33,773 bases of DNA, taken from assembly GCA_004554085.1 (NCBI GenBank), contig SFNY01000019.1:1-33773 (forward strand), in the 5' to 3' direction. Shown here one piece after another: positions 1 through 8,023 of the stretch. The stretch comes from Clostridiales bacterium (lineage in GTDB: Bacteria > Bacillota > Clostridia > Christensenellales > Aristaeellaceae). Below the pieces are notes generated by a model. It was not told where the DNA came from and ran no database searches. It was given only the letters and a program-made list of their open reading frames with translations. How positions within the stretch are numbered: position 1 is the first letter of the stretch; the number at the start of each line of letters is the position of its first letter. The position numbers were made by a program, and so were the translations under genes.

Positions 1-99
1 CGCCGCACCGTCACAGACAAGAACTATGACATCATCCAGGAACGTTGACCGCAGCTGATTCAGGAATACCTGCATGCATTCTGTATTGCAGTATGGCAT
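1..99 (-). pseudogene. IS630-family transposase remnant (partial at window edge)
   Basis: Read on the minus strand, this stretch encodes MPYCNTECMQVFLN followed by a segment ending DDVIVLVCDGAA. That matches the middle of the DDE domain of IS630-family transposases, where an NTECM motif precedes the beta strand carrying the second catalytic Asp (here in VCDG). Two in-frame stop codons lie just upstream (positions 106-108 and 118-120 as minus-strand TGA), so the helix-turn-helix region and first catalytic Asp are not present in frame here. The rest runs off the left edge. I infer a 5'-truncated copy; a programmed-frameshift second ORF is less likely because the flanking DNA shows no transposase similarity. 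No start codon can be trusted. Confidence 0.6.
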
Positions 100-173
100 A
101 ACCTCTCATTTCCATCACCCAAGAGTATTATAGCATAGTATCAAAAATATGATAATCTAATTTGAGGATAGTA

Positions 174-1121
174 TCAGACGTTCCCGGGCAGGATGGGCGT
201 GGGCTCCAGAATGACCCACTTGTCGTCGATGGTCTCGCCGGAGAGGATGCGCAGCACGTAATCCACCGCCTGCCGTCCGCCGGTAGGACAGTAGAACGTG
301 GCGTCCAGCACGCCCTGCTCCACCAGATTCGTCTCGCCGCCCGCGCCCATGAGGCCGTCCATGCCCACAAAGCGCACGCCCTCCACGCGGTACTCCTTGG
401 CGGCAATCCACGCGCCGTAGGCCATGGCGTCGCTCTGGGCGACCACCACGTCCGCCATCTCCTTGCAGGCCACGGCGTACTCCTTGAAGCGATCCTCCGC
501 GCGGTCCTGGAGCCAGTCGGCAACCAGGCGCTGCTCGATCACGATGTTCGGATTGCCCGCGATGGCCTGCGCCAGCCCCTCTGAGCGCGCGGCGACCGGC
601 GGGGAATCCTGCGCGCCGAGGATCTCCACCACGTTTCCGCCCTCGGGGCCGAGCATGTCGATGACCCGCAGGCCCGCCAGATAGCCGATCTGGAAGTTGT
701 CCGGGCCGATGAACAGCGTGAAATCCTCGCCGCTGACCGCGCGATCCAGCACCACCACGGGGATCTTCTTGTACACCTCCGCCAGCACCGGGCGCAGCGC
801 CTCGCTGTCGTTGGGGGAGATCACCAGCAGGTCCACGCCGTAGCCCATCAGCATGTTTACGTCCGCGATCTGACGGTCGGTGTCCTGGGCCGCGTCGGTG
901 TAGATCACCCGCAGGTTGTCGTGCTCGGCGGCGGCCTCGGCGAACTCCAGATTCATCGTCACGCGCCAGGGCTCCACCAGATTGGCCTGGCTCATGCCAA
1001 TCAGAAATTCCCGGGGCGCGGCGTCCTCTCCGCTGCGGGGCTGCAAGGGCAGCGCAACCACGACGGCGAAGGCGATTGCCGTCAGCATGAGGCACACGAG
1101 CATCCAGCGCCACCACTTCAT
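174..1121 (-). CDS. Membrane-anchored sugar-binding protein (type I periplasmic binding protein), probable sensor partner
   Basis: This 315-residue protein has a Peripla_BP_4/RbsB-type fold. An uncleaved-looking hydrophobic N-terminus (residues about 5-27, no lipobox) is followed by the ligand-binding region starting at FLIGMSQANLVEPWRV. Conserved positions include DAAQD, the sheet VDLLVISPND, VVVLDR and FIGPDN, and the second-lobe region near FVGMDG. It is clearly paralogous to the transporter binding protein at 4224-5174, which shares GMSQ.NL.EPWRV and IY.DAAQD. Its ATG overlaps the response regulator stop in an ATGA junction, so the two are translationally coupled. Because it sits with a kinase and regulator rather than the permease, I infer a sensory role like XylFII in XylFII-LytS systems. 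The ligand is unknown, probably the same sugar as the transporter. Confidence 0.85.
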   Translation of the reverse strand: MKWWRWMLVCLMLTAIAFAVVVALPLQPRSGEDAAPREFLIGMSQANLVEPWRVTMNLEFAEAAAEHDNLRVIYTDAAQDTDRQIADVNMLMGYGVDLLVISPNDSEALRPVLAEVYKKIPVVVLDRAVSGEDFTLFIGPDNFQIGYLAGLRVIDMLGPEGGNVVEILGAQDSPPVAARSEGLAQAIAGNPNIVIEQRLVADWLQDRAEDRFKEYAVACKEMADVVVAQSDAMAYGAWIAAKEYRVEGVRFVGMDGLMGAGGETNLVEQGVLDATFYCPTGGRQAVDYVLRILSGETIDDKWVILEPTPILPGNV

Positions 1122-2320
1122 TTCCGCTTGTCCTCCATTCGATAGTCCGCCGGCGACACGCCCAGCACCTTCTTGAAGGCCGCGCTGAAGTAGTTGCCGC
1201 CGCTGTAGCCCACCATCTCCGCCACCTTCCAGATGCGGATGCTTGGGTCGCGCATCAGCTGCACCGCCTTGCCGATGCGTACGTTGGTCAGATACTTTGC
1301 AAAGGGCATGCCCAGCTCCTGCTTCATCGTGCGGCTCAGATAGGCGGGGTGGACGTTGAGCGCCTCCGCCACCTCCATCAGGCTCAGATCGGGATCGGCG
1401 TGGTGGGCCGCGATGTAGGCCTTCGCGCCCTCCACGATGGGGGAGAGCTGCGCGCTGCTGAGCATGCGCTCCATGGCGCTGTCGTAGGCCTCGGCGATGC
1501 GCGTGAGGCTCGCCACCGGCTCCGTCTCCAGCCGCACCGTCAGGCCCAGCTCCCCGCCGAGGGCGGCGCGCACGGCCTCGCTTAGCCTTGCGTCCAGCTC
1601 CGGCGGCGCATCGTAAAGCAGCAGCACGTTGCCCCGGTCATCGGAGAACAGGCAGCGGTAGCGTATGCCCTCCGGCCCCTCCCGGAGCGCGTCCTGAAGC
1701 GCGTACTGGCGCAGGGTGTGCTGCCAGGGCTTCTCCCCGGCGGCGCTGCTGCGGGCGATGATGAGCATCAGCATCATGCGCTCCGGCTCCGGGAAGTCGA
1801 AGTACACCCGGAACTCCCGGATCTCGTCCGCTTCCAGCCGCCCGGACACCGCATCGCGCAGAAATTCCTCTCGCAAAAACTCCCGCCGGTTGCCGATCTG
1901 TGCAATCGCCCACTCGAAGTGGCGGTTGCGCTGGCGACTGACCTCCAGCTGATCGATGGCCGTCTCCACGGCGCGGCGCAGCTCGCCCACGTCGATGGGC
2001 TTGAGCAGGTAGGCGTGCACGTCCAGCTCCAGCGCCCGCCGTGCATACTCGAATTCCTCGTAGCCGGTGATCAGAATCACCCGCGCGTCGGCCCGGGTGC
2101 GCCGCAGCGCCTGAATGAAGTCCAGACCGTTGACGAAGGGCATGTTGATGTCCACCAGCAGGATGTCCGGCCGGAGCCGCTCCGCCGCCTCCAGCGCGAT
2201 CTCCCCGTCCTCGGCCTCCGCGCAGACCTCGCAGGGCAGGCTCAGCCGGTCGATCTGCGCGTGCAGACCGCGGCGAATCTTGGGCTCGTCGTCCGCAATC
2301 AGGATCTTCCACCGTTCCAT
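1118..2320 (-). CDS. AraC-family response regulator (YesN type)
   Basis: The protein has 400 residues. An N-terminal receiver domain (about 1-125) carries the acidic pair D10-D11, the phospho-acceptor D57 in LLVDINMP and a Lys in YLLKPID. A variable middle region follows. The C-terminal AraC double helix-turn-helix (about 295-395) shows LSLMEVAEALNVHPAYLSR and the second-helix signature VAEMVGYSGGNYFSAAFKK. The start has AGGAGG eight bases upstream, and only 12 bases separate it from the kinase stop, so kinase and regulator are co-transcribed. YesN-type regulators typically activate nearby sugar transport or polysaccharide genes. The likely target is the adjacent ABC operon (7756 to 4224), which is inference. 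Confidence 0.93.
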   Translation of the reverse strand: MERWKILIADDEPKIRRGLHAQIDRLSLPCEVCAEAEDGEIALEAAERLRPDILLVDINMPFVNGLDFIQALRRTRADARVILITGYEEFEYARRALELDVHAYLLKPIDVGELRRAVETAIDQLEVSRQRNRHFEWAIAQIGNRREFLREEFLRDAVSGRLEADEIREFRVYFDFPEPERMMLMLIIARSSAAGEKPWQHTLRQYALQDALREGPEGIRYRCLFSDDRGNVLLLYDAPPELDARLSEAVRAALGGELGLTVRLETEPVASLTRIAEAYDSAMERMLSSAQLSPIVEGAKAYIAAHHADPDLSLMEVAEALNVHPAYLSRTMKQELGMPFAKYLTNVRIGKAVQLMRDPSIRIWKVAEMVGYSGGNYFSAAFKKVLGVSPADYRMEDKRK

Positions 2321-2332
2321 CGCCCGTACCTC

Positions 2333-4111
2333 CTATTCCTCCGCATCTTCGCCTGCGTCCTCCCGGAACACCGCCGGGCAGGTCAGGATCACCGTGATGC
2401 CGCCGCTTGCATTGATCTCGTACCGCAGGCCGTAGTCCTTGCCGTAGGACAGGCGGATGCGGTCGTTGACGTTGAAGATGCCGTAGCCGTGGTCGTACTC
2501 CATGCCTGCCGGACGGCTCAGCTCGGCGTTGAGCAGATCGCACTTCTCCTGCGTCATGCCCGCGCCGTCGTCCTCCACACGCAGGATGAGCCTGTCCGCC
2601 TCCCGGCGCGCCTGCACCAGGATGTGCCCCGCGCCGCGCTTCTGCTTGATGCCGTGGTAGATGGCGTTCTCCACCAGCGGCTGCAAAATCAGCTTGTTCA
2701 CCCGCAGCGCAAGCAGCTCCTCCGGCACGTCGATTTCGTAGTTCAGCTTGTCCTCGTACCGAACCTTCTGGATGTAGAGGTAGCTGCGCACGTGATCCGT
2801 CTCGTCCGCAAGCGAAATGATCTCCCGGCCCCGACTCAGGCTGATGCGGAACAGGCGGGTCAGCGCGCTCACCAGCCGCACGATCTCGTCGGCCTCGTGC
2901 TCCTCCGCCATCCAGCGGATGGTGTCCAGGGTGTTGTAGAGGAAGTGGGGCTTGATCTGTGCCTGAAGGGTGCGGATCTCGGCCTCGCGCTTCTCCTGCT
3001 GCTCCCGGTACACCAGGTTCAGCAGGTCGCGGATGTTGTCCATCATGCTGTTGAAGCTGCCGCCCAGCTGGTGAATCTCGCCCGTGTAGCGCTCCGCGTC
3101 GAATTCCACGTCCAGGTTGCCCCGCTCCGCCTCGCCCATCAGCCGCCGCAGCTTGCTGATCGGGCCGGTGAAGGATGCGGAGAAGCTCAGCGACATGGCC
3201 GTGGCCAGCAGGATCGCCACCACGGCAACCACGATGGTGTACTTGCGCAGCGAAAGCACCGGCTGCAGGGGTTCGCCCATGCGGAACACGCCCACCGTGC
3301 CCCAGCCGGTGATCTCGGAGTGCGCCAGTAGCAGCTGGTAGCGCTCGCCGCCGATGGTGTGGATGCCCGGGGCTTCGCTGACCCACTCCGGCCGGATGCG
3401 GTACACCGTCTCGTTCACGGGGGCATAGACGATCTCGCCGCTGCCGTCCTGCACGAACACGTAGCCGCTCTTGCCCAGCGTGACGTCCCGGATGTGCTCC
3501 TCGATGGCGTCCGTACGGATGTCTGCGCAGATTACGCCCAGCAGCGCGCCGCTTTCGGGATCGTGCACCGCGCGCACCACGGAAACGATGTCGTTGGCGG
3601 AATAGTTGCGGTAGTTGCGGATGTTGCGGCCGATGGGGCGGGAGATCAGCACCCGATCGCCCCCGGCGTCCACCGCGCGGCGGTACCAGCCGTCCTCGTT
3701 GAGGGGGTCGCTGGTGACGCGGTAGAGCTCGTTGGAGGCGTACAGCCCGTTCTCGCCCGCGATCAGCAGCCCGCCCAGCAGCTCCGGATTGATGTCCATG
3801 TACATGCGCATCTGCATGCGCACCGCCGTCTCCAGGGAGATGCGCTCCGAATCGTAGAAGCTCCCCAGCCGCAGGTAGGCGATCACGTCCTCGTTGCGGA
3901 ACAGGTACTCCATCATGCGGTCCACCGTGCGCACCGAGGCGTCGATGTTCGTGCGCACCTGATCCAGCATCTGCGTGGAATACTCGTTGGCCTGCTCGTC
4001 GATGGCCTTGGCGTAGTAATAATTGCCGAAGGCCGTCATGAACAGAAGCGGCACCGCAATCAGCAGCACCATGGAGATCAGCAGCTGTTTTTGCAGGCTC
4101 AACCGGCTCAT
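2333..4111 (-). CDS. Sensor histidine kinase (YesM/LytS type, Cache-HAMP-His_kinase)
   Basis: The protein has 592 residues from the chosen ATG at 4111, which has GGGAGGGGG about eight bases upstream; a start six codons earlier would sit on that site. Order: a first TM helix (about 8-28), an extracellular double-Cache-like domain (about 30-290), a second TM near residues 295-315, a HAMP linker, then the His_kinase box QIKPHFLYNTLDTIRW with phospho-acceptor H389, and a HATPase domain with N-box LQPLVENAIYHG and G-box VEDDGAGM plus the YGIFNVNDRIRL motif. It forms a two-component pair with the downstream regulator and is preceded by its own promoter and by the terminator of the transport operon. 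The associated anchored binding protein probably delivers the sugar signal. Confidence 0.93.
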   Translation of the reverse strand: MSRLSLQKQLLISMVLLIAVPLLFMTAFGNYYYAKAIDEQANEYSTQMLDQVRTNIDASVRTVDRMMEYLFRNEDVIAYLRLGSFYDSERISLETAVRMQMRMYMDINPELLGGLLIAGENGLYASNELYRVTSDPLNEDGWYRRAVDAGGDRVLISRPIGRNIRNYRNYSANDIVSVVRAVHDPESGALLGVICADIRTDAIEEHIRDVTLGKSGYVFVQDGSGEIVYAPVNETVYRIRPEWVSEAPGIHTIGGERYQLLLAHSEITGWGTVGVFRMGEPLQPVLSLRKYTIVVAVVAILLATAMSLSFSASFTGPISKLRRLMGEAERGNLDVEFDAERYTGEIHQLGGSFNSMMDNIRDLLNLVYREQQEKREAEIRTLQAQIKPHFLYNTLDTIRWMAEEHEADEIVRLVSALTRLFRISLSRGREIISLADETDHVRSYLYIQKVRYEDKLNYEIDVPEELLALRVNKLILQPLVENAIYHGIKQKRGAGHILVQARREADRLILRVEDDGAGMTQEKCDLLNAELSRPAGMEYDHGYGIFNVNDRIRLSYGKDYGLRYEINASGGITVILTCPAVFREDAGEDAEE

Positions 4112-4135
4112 GCGCGCACCCCCTCCCATGGACTC

Positions 4136-4164
4136 ATTATAGGATAAAACGACACGAATGTAAA
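4136..4164 (-). promoter_or_regulatory. Sigma-A-type promoter for kinase/regulator/sensor operon
   Basis: On the minus strand TTTACA (4164-4159) and a perfect TATAAT (4141-4136) are separated by 17 bases. The site lies between the transporter terminator and the kinase start, so the signalling genes can be transcribed apart from the ABC operon. Confidence 0.7.
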
Positions 4165-4179
4165 GATTTGCACGAGACT

Positions 4180-4206
4180 AAAAAAAGGGACGGCGCTTGC
4201 CGTCCC
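4180..4206 (-). terminator. Rho-independent terminator after ABC operon
   Basis: Minus-strand hairpin with an 8-bp perfect stem (GGGACGGC/GCCGTCCC, arms 4206-4199 and 4194-4187) and a 4-base loop, followed by seven T residues. It lies 18 bases past the stop of the binding protein and ends the transport operon. Confidence 0.9.
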
Positions 4207-4223
4207 TCAGTTGAGAATCCGGA

Positions 4224-5174
4224 TTATTCGACGGAGCCGCCGTACTTGACCAGCAGTTCAGCCGCGTTGTCGGGGGTGATGACCTCGGTACCCAGGGTCA
4301 CGTTCTTCTCCAGCTCCTCGCCCAGCACGAGCAGCTTGTAGGCGTTCTCAATGGCCTCCTTGCCGCCGGTGGGGTAGACCATGGACAGGCTCAGACGGCC
4401 GTCCATGACGCTGCGGATGCCGCCGTCGGGGGTCGGCAGACCATCGACGCCGATGAAGTACATGTCCTTCTCGCGGCCGGCGTTCTTGGCGGCGATGTAG
4501 GCGCCCTCAGCCATGGGATCGTTCAGGGCGAAGAAGAGGTCGATCTCGTCGTTCACCTGCAGCATTTCCTCTGCGACGGTGATGGCCTTCTCACGCAGCC
4601 AGTCGGCGTTGTTGTTGGCGATGATCTCCAGCTTCGGGTTCTTCGCGATGCCCTCGCGGAAGCCCTGATCGCGCTCGATGCCGCCGGAGGTGCCGGCCAG
4701 GCCCTCGATCTCGCAGATCTTGCCGCCGTCGGGCAGCAGCACGTCGGCGACGTACTCGCCGCAGACGCGACCGATGTAGACGTTGTCGGCGCCGATGAAC
4801 TGGGTGTAGGTGTCGCCGTCAATCTTGCGGTCCAGCAGGATGACCGGGATGCCGGACTCATAGGCGCGCTTGATGACGTTGGTCAGCGGGGTGGCCTCGT
4901 TGGGGGAGGCGATGATCAGGTCAACCTGCATCTGAATGAAGTTCTCGATGTCGGCGATCTGCTTGGAGTTGTCCTGGGCAGCGTCGGAATAGATGACCTC
5001 GAACATGGGGTACTCGGCAGCTGCTGCTGCGATCTGGTCGTTCATTGCCACGCGCCAGGGCTCGCCCAGGTTGCACTGGGACATGCCGATGGTGTAGGTC
5101 TTTTCTTCTGCCAGCGCGGTGCACATCGTCGCCGCCAGAACCAGCATCAAAAGGATGGCCACAAATTTCTTCAT
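4224..5174 (-). CDS. Sugar ABC transporter substrate-binding protein (RbsB/YtfQ-like)
   Basis: The protein has 316 residues with a Sec signal peptide (MKKFVAILLMLVLAATMC then TALAEE). The ALA-EE site looks like signal peptidase I cleavage, and the only early Cys follows Met, so a standard lipobox is absent; this is unusual for a Gram-positive binding protein. The mature part follows the type I binding protein pattern: GMSQCNLGEPWRVAMN, IYSDAAQDNSKQIADI, VDLIIASPNEATPL, PVILLDRKID, FIGADNVYIGR, and FIGVDGLPTPDGG in the second lobe. The DAAQ, LDR and FIGAD patterns resemble the YtfQ (galactofuranose) branch more than classical RbsB, but the sugar cannot be fixed by eye. RBS AGGAGG lies upstream; it is the last gene of the operon. 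Confidence 0.92.
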   Translation of the reverse strand: MKKFVAILLMLVLAATMCTALAEEKTYTIGMSQCNLGEPWRVAMNDQIAAAAAEYPMFEVIYSDAAQDNSKQIADIENFIQMQVDLIIASPNEATPLTNVIKRAYESGIPVILLDRKIDGDTYTQFIGADNVYIGRVCGEYVADVLLPDGGKICEIEGLAGTSGGIERDQGFREGIAKNPKLEIIANNNADWLREKAITVAEEMLQVNDEIDLFFALNDPMAEGAYIAAKNAGREKDMYFIGVDGLPTPDGGIRSVMDGRLSLSMVYPTGGKEAIENAYKLLVLGEELEKNVTLGTEVITPDNAAELLVKYGGSVE

Positions 5175-5196
5175 AGGTATACTCCTCCTTCTATTT

Positions 5197-5214
5197 ATAA
5201 GCCAGCAGGCTTAT
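5197..5214 (-). promoter_or_regulatory. Intercistronic hairpin between permease and binding protein
   Basis: A 7-bp perfect stem (ATAAGCC/GGCTTAT) with a 4-base loop sits in the 57-base gap between permease stop and binding protein start. There is no T tract, so it is not a full terminator. Such hairpins often protect or raise the level of the downstream binding-protein mRNA; that role is inferred. Confidence 0.45.
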
Positions 5215-5231
5215 GGATCGGATTGAAAGCC

Positions 5232-6236
5232 TTAGTCCTCCTTGTGAACGGCCTGCGCGAACACCGACAGAATGATCAGGAAGCCCTTGACCACCAGCTG
5301 GATGTTGGAGTTGATGCCGTTCAGGCCCATGATGTTGTCCAGCATGCCGAAGATCAGCGCGCCGACCAGGGTGCCGAACATGGTGCCCTTGCCGCCGGCC
5401 ATGGAGGTGCCGCCGATGGCCACGGCTGCGACGGCGTACATCTCGTAGCTCATGCCCTCGTTGGGGCCGCCCTGGCTGATCTGGGCCGAGTGGATCATGC
5501 CGGCGATGGAGGCCAGCAGGCCGGAGAGCATGAAGGCGATGAGCTTGACGTTCTTGACCTTGATGCCCGAGAGGTGTGCCGCAGTGGCGTTGCCGCCGGT
5601 GGCGTAGATCTGCCGTCCGAAGCGGGTCTTGCTCATGATGACCCAGAAGATGGCCAGCAGCACCAGGAAGATGATGGCCGGAACCGGAACCACACCGCCC
5701 AGACGCTTGCACAGAATCTCAAACTCAGGTGCGGCCAGGCCTGCGCCCTTGCCGTAGGTCAGCGGAATGCCCGCGCCGCCCGACCACAGTCGCGCAAGTC
5801 CGCGAGCGATGTTCATCGAAGCCAGCGTGACGACGAAAGCCTGAATCTTCATGCGGGTGACGACGAAGCCGTTGAACAGGCCGTAGACGATGCCGATGCC
5901 CAGGCAGATCAGCACCGTGGGTACGAAGCCAAGGCCGTTGTGCACCATCAGCGCGGCGGAGCCGGTGGAAACCAGGCCCACCACCGAACCGACGGACAGG
6001 TCGATGTCGCCCAGCAGGATGATCATGGTCATGCCGATGGCCAGGATGCCTGTCTCGGATACCGCGCGCAGCAGGTTCATGATGTTCGTGACGCTCAGGA
6101 ACATGTTGCGGCCATTGCGCACGCACACCAGCGAGCCGATGATGAACAGGGCGATCAGCGCGATGTAGCTCTGCGACCGCATCAGAAACTCTTTCGGATG
6201 AAACTTCTTCTGGGAAACAGGTCGGTTCTGACTCAT
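5232..6236 (-). CDS. Sugar ABC transporter permease (RbsC-like, BPD_transp_2)
   Basis: The protein has 334 residues with a short basic cytoplasmic N-terminus and about eight to ten hydrophobic segments from residue 24. Family signatures include GMTMIILLGDIDLSVGSV, the conserved stretch IVYGLFNGFVVTRMKIQAFV, LASMNIARGLARL, and the cytoplasmic coupling region FWVIMSKTRFGRQIYATGGN with NATAAHLSGI. It forms the membrane channel of a CUT2-family sugar importer, probably as a homodimer with two copies of the ATPase halves. Its ATG overlaps the stop of the ATPase gene in an ATGA junction. Confidence 0.95.
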   Translation of the reverse strand: MSQNRPVSQKKFHPKEFLMRSQSYIALIALFIIGSLVCVRNGRNMFLSVTNIMNLLRAVSETGILAIGMTMIILLGDIDLSVGSVVGLVSTGSAALMVHNGLGFVPTVLICLGIGIVYGLFNGFVVTRMKIQAFVVTLASMNIARGLARLWSGGAGIPLTYGKGAGLAAPEFEILCKRLGGVVPVPAIIFLVLLAIFWVIMSKTRFGRQIYATGGNATAAHLSGIKVKNVKLIAFMLSGLLASIAGMIHSAQISQGGPNEGMSYEMYAVAAVAIGGTSMAGGKGTMFGTLVGALIFGMLDNIMGLNGINSNIQLVVKGFLIILSVFAQAVHKED

Positions 6237-7756
6237 GCGGGATCCTCCTCTCTGAGCGTCGCGGCGTACAGCAGCTTTTCCTGCGTGGCCTCTTCCTTTG
6301 TGAATTCGCCGGTGATCCGGCCCTCGCAGAGGGTCAGGATGCGGTCGGAGATGCCGATGATCTCCGGCAGCTCCGAAGATATGACGATGATGCCGATGCC
6401 CTGGCCCGCGAGTTTGGAGATCATCTGATAGATCTCCGCCTTCGCGCCCACGTCGATGCCGCGCGTCGGCTCATCCAGCAGCAGCACCTTGGGGTGGGTG
6501 ATCATCCATCTCCCCAGCACAACCTTCTGCTGGTTGCCGCCGGAGAGGGTCTGGCAGAGGGTCTTGACGCTGGGCGCCTTGATGCGCATGCCCTGCATCT
6601 GAACGTCCCACTCCTTCTTCTCCGAGGAGGTGTCCATGAAGATGCCCTTTGTGAAGCGCTTCAGCAGCGGCAGCGACATGTTTTCGCCGATGGACCGCAG
6701 CAGCACCAGTCCCTTGCCCTTGCGGTCCTCTGTGGCGAAGGCGAGACCCTGATCGATGGCGTCCCGGGGCGACTTGATGCTCACTGGCTTGCCCTCGATG
6801 TAGATCTGACCCGTCGTTCCGGTGGGATGTACGCCGAACAGGCACTCGCAGATCTCCGTGCGGCCCGCGCCCAGCAGGCCTGCGATGCCCAGCACCTCGC
6901 CCCGGCGCAGCTTGAAGGAAACGTCCGTCAGCGGACGGCTGGAGGAGCCCGGGCGGGTCTTGAAGTTCAGATGCTCCACCCGCAGCACCTCGTCCCCGAT
7001 GGGAACCGTCTCCTTTGGGTACATGTCCGTGATTTCCCGGCCAACCATCATGGAGATGATCTGGTTGCGGTCGGTCTCCTTGGCGTTGACGCTGCCGATG
7101 TACTGGCCGTCGCGCAGCACCGTCAGCCGGTCGGCGATCTCAAAGACCTCCTCCATGCGGTGGGTGATGTAAATGATGCCAACGCCCTCGGCCGAGAGAC
7201 GGCGGATCACACGGAACAGCTGCTCCGTCTCCGCCTTGGAGATGGCCGAGGTGGGCTCGTCCATAATCAGAATCCGCGCGTTCAGCGAAATCGCCTTGGC
7301 GATCTCCACCATCTGCTGTTCACCCACGCGCAGCGTCTTCAGCGGCCGCTTCGGACTCAGATCCAGCTCCAGCAGGCGCAGGTACTTCTCCGCCTCCTGC
7401 TCCTGGGCGCGCTTGTCCACAAAGCCCAGCTTGTTGGCCTTCTCGCGGCCCATAAACATGTTTTCGGCAATGGAAAGCTCCTTCACCATCTGCAATTCCT
7501 GGTGAATCTTGGCGATGCCCAGATCCCGGGCGACGATGGGGCTGCCGATGTGCTCCAGCTTGCCGTCGATGTAGATCTCGCCCTCGTAGTGCACCAGCGA
7601 TCCAGAGAGGATGTTCATCAGCGTGGACTTGCCCGCGCCGTTTTCACCCATCAGCGCCAATACCTCGCCCGCGTTCAGGCTGAGATCGACCTTGTTCAGC
7701 GCCCGCACCGGGCCGAAGCTCTTGCCGATGCCAACCATTTTCAAAAGCTCGCTCAT
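6233..7756 (-). CDS. Sugar ABC transporter ATP-binding protein (RbsA/MglA-like, double ATPase)
   Basis: The protein has 507 residues and two fused ABC domains, the usual size for CUT2 ATPases. Domain 1 has Walker A MGENGAGKST, the degenerate signature RVGEQQMVEIAKA and Walker B ILIMDEPTSA. Domain 2 has a Walker-A-like GLLGAGRTE, the signature TLSGGNQQKVVLGRW and LLLDEPTRGIDVG. I chose ATG 7756 (MSELLKMVGIGKSFG) because AAAAGGAG sits seven bases upstream; the longer frame from 7798 adds 14 basic residues with no such site. It is first in the operon and overlaps the permease by four bases. Degenerate second Walker A sites are normal in this family. Confidence 0.95.
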   Translation of the reverse strand: MSELLKMVGIGKSFGPVRALNKVDLSLNAGEVLALMGENGAGKSTLMNILSGSLVHYEGEIYIDGKLEHIGSPIVARDLGIAKIHQELQMVKELSIAENMFMGREKANKLGFVDKRAQEQEAEKYLRLLELDLSPKRPLKTLRVGEQQMVEIAKAISLNARILIMDEPTSAISKAETEQLFRVIRRLSAEGVGIIYITHRMEEVFEIADRLTVLRDGQYIGSVNAKETDRNQIISMMVGREITDMYPKETVPIGDEVLRVEHLNFKTRPGSSSRPLTDVSFKLRRGEVLGIAGLLGAGRTEICECLFGVHPTGTTGQIYIEGKPVSIKSPRDAIDQGLAFATEDRKGKGLVLLRSIGENMSLPLLKRFTKGIFMDTSSEKKEWDVQMQGMRIKAPSVKTLCQTLSGGNQQKVVLGRWMITHPKVLLLDEPTRGIDVGAKAEIYQMISKLAGQGIGIIVISSELPEIIGISDRILTLCEGRITGEFTKEEATQEKLLYAATLREEDPA

Positions 7757-7963
7757 ACTCGCGCTCCTTTTCACAGCTTCGTTCCGCTTGCGATCCATTC
7801 CAACATTTTTGTATCTCCATTATGCCATGTATCCCCCGTGATTTCTCTACAATTTTCTGATTTGCATTCAAGAATTTATAACCTAATTCGTTTTATCGGT
7901 TCTGTTGAATAAAATATATGTCTGAAAATACAGCGGATATACAAATATATAAATGAAAAAGAC

Positions 7964-7992
7964 TCGACTTTTCGAGCTGAAGCTGGTAGAAT
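7964..7992 (+). promoter_or_regulatory. Promoter of DUF1349 gene with overlapping inverted repeat
   Basis: TCGACT (7964-7969), a 17-base spacer and TAGAAT (7987-7992) preceded by TGG, an extended -10. The inverted repeat CTCGA-cttt-TCGAG (7963-7976) overlaps the -35 and could be an operator. The AT-rich region 7801-7990 also serves the divergent ABC operon, for which I see no convincing promoter. Confidence 0.5.
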
Positions 7993-8023
7993 GTATGAAA
8001 AACGGATTACAGGAGGTTTTCCC

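Noticed and set aside
1..48. Plus-strand 15-codon tail ending in TGA at the left edge
   Set aside because: The minus strand of the same bases gives a clear transposase match, so the plus frame is a shadow.
1718..3331. Long plus-strand open frame opposite the kinase and regulator
   Set aside because: His/Arg/Val-rich composition from reading GC-rich genes backwards; no recognisable protein, no ribosome-binding site, and strong real genes on the other strand.
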